Shown here: positions 58,405-64,000 of the stretch, one piece after another
Position numbering within the stretch: position 1 is the stretch's first letter
Layout of the letters: each line of letters begins with the position of its first letter
Assembly: GCA_900541935.1 (NCBI GenBank)
Contig: UQLZ01000001.1
Coordinates: 104,515-168,514, forward strand
From: an uncultured Prevotellaceae bacterium
Lineage (GTDB): Bacteria > Bacteroidota > Bacteroidia > Bacteroidales > Muribaculaceae
DNA length: 64,000 nt
Direction: 5' to 3'
Notes under the pieces: generated by a model
Databases searched by the model: none
The model's input: the letters and a program-made list of their open reading frames with translations, nothing else
What the model was told of the DNA's origin: nothing
Position numbers and translations under genes: made by a program

Positions 58405-59723
58405 TTATTGCTGTTGGGCGTAAAGCATCACCTTGTACCCGGCTTTCAGCTTCACTTTCACGGTTCGGAACTTCTTGGCGAGGTAGCCGGACGTTCCTTG
58501 CAGCAATCCCCTTGTCACGTCCATAGCCACCTGCTGCCCGGCACTTTGGGCAAAGGAAATGCTTGTACCCAGCCCGCTTCCGATATTCGCCATAGCTTCG
58601 TTGAACGCTTCCTGCTCCATAGAGGACGGGACGGACAGCCCCTTTTGCCCGTCCGTGTCGAACACGGCGAGTTCCACCGGGATGATGTTGCCAGCGTACT
58701 CAATCGAGGACACCAGTATGTCGAGCCGTTCGCCCTGCACCTTTACCGTCCCCGCCACAAGGGTATTCTTCGGCACGACTATGTTTCCCGCCTGCATGGG
58801 TTCGAGCAGCCGTAGTTTCACCGCCTGCCCGTCCACCAGCGTTTGGTCTTGGTGTATGCAGGCGGCTACCGTGTTCTTTCCCATAGCGTACCCCGTGCCT
58901 ACCGCCGTGTTGAAGCCGTAGTTTCGTGGCTGGCTGTAAGCCCGGATGAAGTCGGCATCGCTCATGGGCTGCCGCAATCCCGAAACGGTCGTTTCCCTGA
59001 CAGCCTGCACCGCCACCGCATCCGGCTTGCGGTCAATGCCGCCCGTTACCGGGACTTGTGCGACTTGTCCCTGCCCGCCGTTCATGTACTTTGCCGCCAG
59101 CTCGTAGGACTTTTCCAAGAGTGCCATTTGGTCGTCAGCGGTAGGCGTGGCGTTCTGCTGCTGTTTCAGTCGGTCGGTCAGTTCCGCCACCTGCCGCTTC
59201 AAGTCCTCTTTTTCCTCGTCCACCGCCGGAGTTTCATAGAACGTGCTTAACTGGCGGTTGATGTCCCGGTAAGCGTTTGCCGAATAAGAAGCCCCGCCGC
59301 CCCTTTGTGGCAGCGCATCTTCTTCCGCATCAGGTCGATTTCCGCTTGCGGTTCTTCCGTTTCATCGTCCCCCATGAAACCGAAGTCCTGTAAGGATTGT
59401 ATCTTGTCCTGTTGTTTGCGGTTCAGCATCGCCTGCTCGTAAGCCTTTTGCTTGTCGGCTATAATCCCGTCCTCTGCGGGCAGGGGTATGTCGGCGTTGA
59501 AGCCGCCCACGCTTTCCACGTTCACGTCCTCTTTGCCGGAGGGTGCGAATATCAGGTACATGCACCCGGCAAAGGCAAGGAACATCAGCGGGAAGACTAT
59601 CATTTTCCTGCGCTGCTGCACCTGCTGCGGGGTAAGTTCCCGTTTGGGTTTATCTTCCTTTTTCGGCTTCCCGTCCGCCTGCGGTACGGTCGTGCCGTTC
59701 TCATTCTTCTGTACTTCTTCCAT
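58405..59723 (-). pseudogene. traM: traM (VirB10-like) interrupted by a one-base frameshift
   Basis: Two frames together encode one TraM. The first (59723 to about 59330) has a cytosolic, Lys-rich N-terminus, a transmembrane helix (MIVFPLMFLAFAGCMYLIFA) and a periplasmic linker through EPQAEIDLM. The second, in the other frame, continues with EEDALPQRGGGASYSANAYR and INRQLSTFYETPAVDEEKED, and runs to YLAKKFRTVKVKLKAGYKVM at 58405. The junction is at 59325-59330. Adding one base (an ATGCCGG instead of the ATGCGG seen) restores a 439-aa protein, normal for TraM. TraM is a VirB10-like core component, so loss would stop mating-channel assembly. A sequencing error cannot be excluded. Confidence 0.85.
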
Positions 59724-59997
59724 ATTGCGGTCTGTTTAAGGGGTTGATACTTTTGGTTGTGTCGTTGCCGTGCAACGGCAGTTGCCTGATGTGTTCTATT
59801 TGCAGCCGCCTGCCGTCCCGCTTCCCGATGTTGTAGATTGATGAAACGGTAATGTAGATAGACAAGCCGCCAAGGAAGAAGAACATCACGAGGATAACCG
59901 CCAGCCTTTTGCCCGGCGTAATCCGTCCGCACATTCGGCGCAGGCGGTCGTCCGCCCAGTCCCGCACCTTTCCGATGTAGTTTCGTTTTCTTTCCAT
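59701..59997 (-). CDS. traL: Conjugative transposon protein TraL
   Basis: This 98-aa protein has a basic N-terminus (MERKRNYIGKVRDWADDRLR), one transmembrane helix (LAVILVMFFFLGGLSIYITV, residues of about 32-52) and a periplasmic tail. It fits the small inner-membrane protein TraL located between traK and traM. Its 3' end overlaps the traM start by 23 nt, a normal arrangement in this operon. Confidence 0.88.
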   Translation of the reverse strand: MERKRNYIGKVRDWADDRLRRMCGRITPGKRLAVILVMFFFLGGLSIYITVSSIYNIGKRDGRRLQIEHIRQLPLHGNDTTKSINPLNRPQYGRSTEE

Positions 59998-60001
59998 AAG
60001 G

Positions 60002-60625
60002 CTATCTTTTAATGGTCTGCAAATCCTTGTTCTCGGTAATGGTGAACGCTTCGATGATGAAGCCGTGCGGGTTGTTGTCGCTCCGTGTGGCGTTGAGCAG
60101 GCGGCACGAGGTCACAAGGCTTCGCACCGTCAGGCTGCTTTCCCGGACAATCAACTGGCGGGCATACGTGTTCACCTTGTAGGGGTACTGGTCGAAGTCG
60201 CACTTCACGCTGTCAATCTCCACCGTCTGCGTGACGTTTCCGGAAATCACCCGGTTGTAGTAGCCCTTTTCCGCCAAGTCCTTGTAATAGTTGAAAGCGG
60301 TCTTGTCGGCGAGGAACAGCGAGCGTTTGATGTTGCTTTCGATAGCCCCCTTGTCGGGCGAGAGCGTGAAGAAAAGTTCGTGGAAACGCCGCACGTGCGA
60401 CTTCGCTTCCACGGGTCTGTTCTGTGCCATGTCCTGCGAGAGTGCCAGCATCAGGCTTTTGCCGTTGTCGAGGACGTATATCTTCTGCCGCTGCTTTTCG
60501 GCGAAGCTGTACGAGTTCCACACGGCAAAGCCCGTCACCAGTGCGCACAGGCAGATGAATACCAGCGCAAAGAGCCTGATTTGCCGGAAACTCGTTTCGA
60601 TGTTCGTTAATGACTTAAATTCCAT
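60002..60625 (-). CDS. traK: Conjugative transposon protein TraK (VirB8-like)
   Basis: This 207-aa protein has a short cytosolic N-terminus, a transmembrane helix (LFALVFICLCALVTGFAVWN, residues of about 18-37) and a periplasmic VirB8-like domain (FHELFFTLSPDKGAIESNIK, TQTVEIDSVKCDFDQYPYK). The family is an inner-membrane assembly factor of the Bacteroides mating channel. It lies 4 nt upstream of traL and 20 nt after traJ. Confidence 0.92.
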   Translation of the reverse strand: MEFKSLTNIETSFRQIRLFALVFICLCALVTGFAVWNSYSFAEKQRQKIYVLDNGKSLMLALSQDMAQNRPVEAKSHVRRFHELFFTLSPDKGAIESNIKRSLFLADKTAFNYYKDLAEKGYYNRVISGNVTQTVEIDSVKCDFDQYPYKVNTYARQLIVRESSLTVRSLVTSCRLLNATRSDNNPHGFIIEAFTITENKDLQTIKR

Positions 60626-60645
60626 ATACTAAATATTGATGTTGG

Positions 60646-61647
60646 TTATTTGAGTAGTTTCCCGGTTACTTTCCCGCTTGCCGCACCGACCGCAGCCCCG
60701 GCGATTGACCCAGCCCGTGCCACGTTGCGGTTATAGGCAGACGTACCGCCAGCCGACACTATCCAGCTTGCCACCGTTGGAATGGTGAAGTAGCCCACGA
60801 TGCCGATAATCATAAAGATTACATACACGGTGCTGCTCCCGTCAGGAATGAAGTTCGGGTCTGAAAGCTGCTCGATGTCTTTTTGGAGCATCAGGGTTTG
60901 TATGCGTGCCAGCACGCTGCTGAACAAGTCCGACACGGGCAGCCACAGGTAAATGGAGATATAGCGTGAAATCCATTGGGTCAGCGTGCTTTGGAAACCG
61001 TCATAGACGGAAATCGCAAACGCCAGCGGACCCAGTATGCTTAACACGATTAGGAAGAACGTGCGCAGCGTGTCTATAATCAGCCCCGCCGCCTGAAAGA
61101 GCATTTCCAGCAGTTCCCTGAACCAGTCCCGGACGGACTTCTTGATATTATAAGCCGCCCTGTCCATGTACATGCCCGTCATGGTGACCATGTCGGAGGG
61201 CGACCAGCCCAGTTCTTCCAGTTGCCTGTCAAATTCCTCGTCCGATGCGAGGTAAGCCGTTTCGGGGCTTCGCATCAGGGCTTCATATTCCAGTCGGTCT
61301 TTCTGCGCCCGGTACTCGTTCATGTCGAAAGTCTGCGTTTCCATAAGCTGGTTGCACCCTTTCACCACTGGCGACAGCACCGTGTTGATAGTCCCAAGCA
61401 CGAACGTGGGAAAGAACATGATGCACAGCCCCAGCGCAAAGGGGCGCAGGAGCGGGTACACGTCTATGGGTTCGGCACGTGCGAGCGACTGCCACACTTT
61501 GGCGGCTACATAGAACAGCGCACCCAACCCGGCAATACCTTTCGCTACCCCCGTCATGTTGCTGCACAAGGGCATCATTTCATCGTACAGCACCCGCAAC
61601 ACTTGGTGCAGGTTGTCAAAATCCACCGCTGCTAATAACATAGGCAT
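60646..61647 (-). CDS. traJ: Conjugative transposon protein TraJ (VirB6-like)
   Basis: This 333-aa polytopic inner-membrane protein has hydrophobic helices around GIAGLGALFYVAAKVW, PFALGLCIMFFPTFVLGTIN, TFFLIVLSILGPLAFAISVY, VYVIFMIIGIVGYFTIPTVA and a Gly/Ala-rich C-terminus (AGSIAGAAVGAASGKV). This is the TraJ layout, comparable to VirB6, which forms part of the inner-membrane channel. It sits 13 nt after traI. Confidence 0.92.
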   Translation of the reverse strand: MPMLLAAVDFDNLHQVLRVLYDEMMPLCSNMTGVAKGIAGLGALFYVAAKVWQSLARAEPIDVYPLLRPFALGLCIMFFPTFVLGTINTVLSPVVKGCNQLMETQTFDMNEYRAQKDRLEYEALMRSPETAYLASDEEFDRQLEELGWSPSDMVTMTGMYMDRAAYNIKKSVRDWFRELLEMLFQAAGLIIDTLRTFFLIVLSILGPLAFAISVYDGFQSTLTQWISRYISIYLWLPVSDLFSSVLARIQTLMLQKDIEQLSDPNFIPDGSSTVYVIFMIIGIVGYFTIPTVASWIVSAGGTSAYNRNVARAGSIAGAAVGAASGKVTGKLLK

Positions 61648-61660
61648 ACCGATTTATATG

Positions 61661-62287
61661 TTACCAGTAGCGTTCATCCGCCGAGCCGTAGAGAGCCAGC
61701 ACCCGGTCGGTGTCGTTCTTCTTCTTTGCCCGCAGGTAGGACACGGATATGTTCTTTCGGGTGTAGTAGTTCACGAGGTTGCGGTAGTTGAGCAGGCTTT
61801 TATAGGCGTTGTTGATTACCGCCAGCCTTTCGGCATCCGTCAGCGACATGCCCGTTACGTTCACTACATTCTTCAAGTCCTGCAACACGTCCGCACTTTC
61901 GGAGAGCAGCTTGGCGTACCCGGCTGAAATGGCGGTGAGTTCATCCGGCGTGTAGTTCGGGTCTGCCAGCATGTTCTGATAGTTTCGCACGTAGATTTCG
62001 GATATTTCCGCCACCAGTTCAATGGACTTCTTCACCTTGATGCCGCCCTTGACAACATCGTGTACCGCTTTGAGCGCATCGTAATAGACTTTTCCCTGCT
62101 GGAAAATCTTCTGCGCTTCCATGAAGCCGTCCAGCGTGTTCTTGGCTGTGGTGGAAGTCTGCACTATCTGCTTGGTGGTGTTGATGATGCCCTGTGCCAA
62201 ATTGCCGGGGTCTGACACCACCCACTGTGCGGATGCGTTGCCGATGAAGCAAAGGCATACCGCCATAAGGAGAATTGTTTTCTTCAT
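61661..62287 (-). CDS. traI: Conjugative transposon protein TraI (DUF4141)
   Basis: This 208-aa exported protein has a signal peptide (MKKTILLMAVCLCFIGNASA). The mature part is all-helical: VVSDPGNLAQGIINTTKQIV, ELVAEISEIYVRNYQNMLAD, and SLTDAERLAVINNAYKSLLN, as expected for DUF4141/TraI. The fold type resembles periplasmic VirB5-like or channel-associated helical proteins, but the precise role is unknown. Its ATG overlaps the stop of the upstream lipoprotein gene by 4 nt. Confidence 0.9.
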   Translation of the reverse strand: MKKTILLMAVCLCFIGNASAQWVVSDPGNLAQGIINTTKQIVQTSTTAKNTLDGFMEAQKIFQQGKVYYDALKAVHDVVKGGIKVKKSIELVAEISEIYVRNYQNMLADPNYTPDELTAISAGYAKLLSESADVLQDLKNVVNVTGMSLTDAERLAVINNAYKSLLNYRNLVNYYTRKNISVSYLRAKKKNDTDRVLALYGSADERYW

Positions 62288-62640
62288 CTTTTTCTGTTTT
62301 TAGGGTTTGTAACTCGTTCGTATTCGCCGCCGGGTGAAAGGGTTATCCGGTCACGTCCCTTGTCATACGTCAGCAGTATGGCAAAGCCTGTTTCTATAAA
62401 CAGCTTTCCGTCCCGTTCCGACACTTGATAGGCGGTTTCCAGTACCTTGCCCCTGACATTCGCTTTCCGGGTGACGGTATATCTGCCGCCCGTTTCCGAG
62501 AGCGTGAAAGCCGGGTGTCCCTTGACGTGTACCCATTCGCCACGCATCTTTTCCAGTTGTTTTTCCCCGCTGCCAGTGCAGCCAGCCAATGACAGGCAGG
62601 CGCACAGCAGCAAGGGAAGCAGTTTGTTTATCCGTTTCAT
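62284..62640 (-). CDS. DUF3876-like lipoprotein
   Basis: This 118-aa small lipoprotein has the lipobox LSLAGC (Cys at about residue 21). The mature part is a beta-sheet domain (GEWVHVKGHPAFTLSETGGR, FIETGFAILLTYDKGRDRIT) as in DUF3876 proteins that sit between traG and traI in these elements. It overlaps traI by 4 nt and follows traG by 11 nt. Confidence 0.78.
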   Translation of the reverse strand: MKRINKLLPLLLCACLSLAGCTGSGEKQLEKMRGEWVHVKGHPAFTLSETGGRYTVTRKANVRGKVLETAYQVSERDGKLFIETGFAILLTYDKGRDRITLSPGGEYERVTNPKNRKR

Positions 62641-62651
62641 ATTCCTGATTT

Positions 62652-64000
62652 TTAAGTTGTTGATGATTGGGGATTACGTTTGCTTTCTGCAAGCCGCTTG
62701 ATAGCCAGTTCAAGGTTGCCGCCCAGCTTGTCGGCAAGTGCGAACAGTTCCATTTTCTCGCTTTCCTCTGTCGTGAAGGTGTAATATTCTTCCAATGAAA
62801 CTTCTGTGGCGTACACCGCCGACTGCGTGCCGCCCAGCGAGAAGAAAACTTCCTTGTACTTCCGTCCGGGGTGGTTCGCCATGTTGATAGACAATATCTG
62901 CGAACGCTCCTTGTCGGTCAGTCCCAAGAGGTTCTGTATGCTGTCGAACTTGTTCAGGTATTTTCTTTGGTCTAACAGTATTTTGCAGTCCGAGTTATTG
63001 ATGATACTCTCTTTCACGATAGGGGAAGAAATAATATCCTCAATCTCTTGCGTGACTACAATCGCTTCCCCGAAATATTTTCGGACGGTTTTGTAGAGGT
63101 AGCGGATATAGTCTGCCATGTTCGCCGATGCAATCGCTTTCCACGCTTCCTCGATTAGTATTAACTTCCTTATTCCCTTTAACTTGCGCATCTTGTTTAT
63201 AAAGGCTTCCATGATGATGATAGTCGTTACCGGGAATAAAATCTTGTGGTCTTTGATGTTGTCCAACTCAAAGACAATGAAGCGTTTGTGCAACAAATCC
63301 AGTTCCTTGTCGGAGTTCAGCAGGTAGTCGTACTCACCGCCACGATAGTACGGTTCAAGCACGTTCAGGAAATTGTTTATGTCAAAATCCTTTTCCCTGA
63401 CGTTCTTCTGTTCAAGCTGTCGGCGGTAATCATCCCGGACAAACTCGTAGAACGTGTTGAAGCAGGGCGTTACCGAACGGTCTTTGCCTGTCAGTTCGAT
63501 ATAGGCACTCACCGCATTTGACAACGCCACTTCTTCCGACCGCTTCGGGGCTTCATCGTCCCGCTTCCACAGGGTGAGTATAAGGGTCTTGATACTCTCT
63601 TTCTTCTCTATGTCGAATACCCCGTCCTCGACATAGAACGGGTTGAACGCTATCGGGTTCTCGTTGGTGTAGGTGAAATAAATCCCGTCCTCGCCGTGCG
63701 TGCGGTTGTGGATAAGCTGGGACAGCCCCAAGTAACTGTTACCCGTATCTACCAGCAGCACGTGCGCACCCTGCTCGTAATACTGGCGCACCATGTGGTT
63801 GGTGAAGAAAGACTTACCCGACCCGCTCGGCCCAAGTATGAACTTGTTTCTGTTGGTCGTGATGCCTTTCTTCATGGGCAAATCCGATATGTCGATATGC
63901 AGCGGGCGACCGCTCACCCTGTCCACCATTTTGATGCCGAACGGGGAAAGCGAACTCTTGTAGTTCGTTTCTTCCACGAACAGGCAGAGAGCCTGCCCCA
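62652..64000 (-). CDS. traG: Conjugation ATPase TraG (VirB4-like), 5' end outside window
   Basis: 449 C-terminal residues are visible, and the frame is open to base 64000 (GQALCLFVEETNYKSSLSPF at the edge). Walker A is FILGPSGSGKSFFTNHMVRQ, and Walker B lies in RKLILIEEAWKAIASANMAD. FGEAIVVTQEIEDIISSP provides the conserved late motif, and LLVDTGNSYLGLSQL sits near the nucleotide site. This is the VirB4-family motor that energises assembly of and transfer through the mating channel. The GTG at 63977 is internal. The gene heads the leftward tra operon present here. Confidence 0.95.
   Translation of the reverse strand, partial: GQALCLFVEETNYKSSLSPFGIKMVDRVSGRPLHIDISDLPMKKGITTNRNKFILGPSGSGKSFFTNHMVRQYYEQGAHVLLVDTGNSYLGLSQLIHNRTHGEDGIYFTYTNENPIAFNPFYVEDGVFDIEKKESIKTLILTLWKRDDEAPKRSEEVALSNAVSAYIELTGKDRSVTPCFNTFYEFVRDDYRRQLEQKNVREKDFDINNFLNVLEPYYRGGEYDYLLNSDKELDLLHKRFIVFELDNIKDHKILFPVTTIIIMEAFINKMRKLKGIRKLILIEEAWKAIASANMADYIRYLYKTVRKYFGEAIVVTQEIEDIISSPIVKESIINNSDCKILLDQRKYLNKFDSIQNLLGLTDKERSQILSINMANHPGRKYKEVFFSLGGTQSAVYATEVSLEEYYTFTTEESEKMELFALADKLGGNLELAIKRLAESKRNPQSSTT

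Noticed and set aside
59223..59247. Treating the two traM frames as separate genes
   Set aside because: The second frame continues upstream of its GTG with expected TraM residues to the frameshift point, and neither half alone is a complete VirB10-like protein.
1..64000. tRNA or rRNA genes
   Set aside because: No cloverleaf with a T-loop GTTCGA-type signature or rRNA segment was recognised by eye in the spacers; a covariance search was not possible.

Overview
The window comes from a Bacteroidota chromosome, most likely order Bacteroidales. Four genes end in type IX secretion (T9SS) sorting domains. Promoters follow the Bacteroides pattern TTTG, about 20 nt, TAnnTTTG. Typical Bacteroidota families are present (DUF1573, DUF4834, DUF2851, DUF4919, RteC, CTnDOT-type tra genes). 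The taxon is inferred from gene content and cannot be resolved further here.

Bases 1 to about 42.2 kb are host chromosome. It opens with cell-surface proteins (a partial T9SS protein, a 1570-aa T9SS protein with a duplicated module, a HYDIN/FN3 secreted protein) and topA. A probable accessory gene follows (DUF4062 + ATPase-like + winged helix), then an operon of two DUF1573 proteins and meaB, then psd-pssA-DUF4834. A 478-aa secreted protein sits between clusters of small inverted-repeat elements. After it come gpsA and lysS on the minus strand, a broken small secreted gene, rimP-nusA-infB-folK, a DUF21/CBS membrane protein, a riboswitch-controlled metK, an operon ending in pdxB and a RecB/AddA-like helicase-nuclease, a C10 protease, a rubredoxin-flavin reductase with a DUF2851 gene, and zupT.

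Bases 42.3-50.1 kb are an accessory island on the minus strand: an RteC-family regulator, a TonB-dependent-receptor-like protein, a DHFR-family reductase behind a possible attenuator, and a packed four-gene operon (regulator, AbiEii-like nucleotidyltransferase, calcineurin-like phosphoesterase, DEDDh exonuclease). That operon lies behind a 63-bp interrupted palindrome and is the best candidate for an undescribed system. It may be a toxin-antitoxin or defence module in which transfer of nucleotides is countered by trimming.

From about 50.28 kb to the right edge is one end of a CTnDOT-like integrative conjugative element. It has a candidate att core that is also a promoter, an IntDOT-type integrase surrounded by repeated GTTACC motifs, an ORF6N gene, an AT-rich Mrr-like nuclease cargo gene, ardA and small conserved genes. 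The leftward tra operon follows (traG partial, DUF3876, traI, J, K, L, M, N, O, Q). traM carries a one-base frameshift and there is no room for traP, so transfer by this copy may be impaired. No tRNA, rRNA or CRISPR array was recognised.
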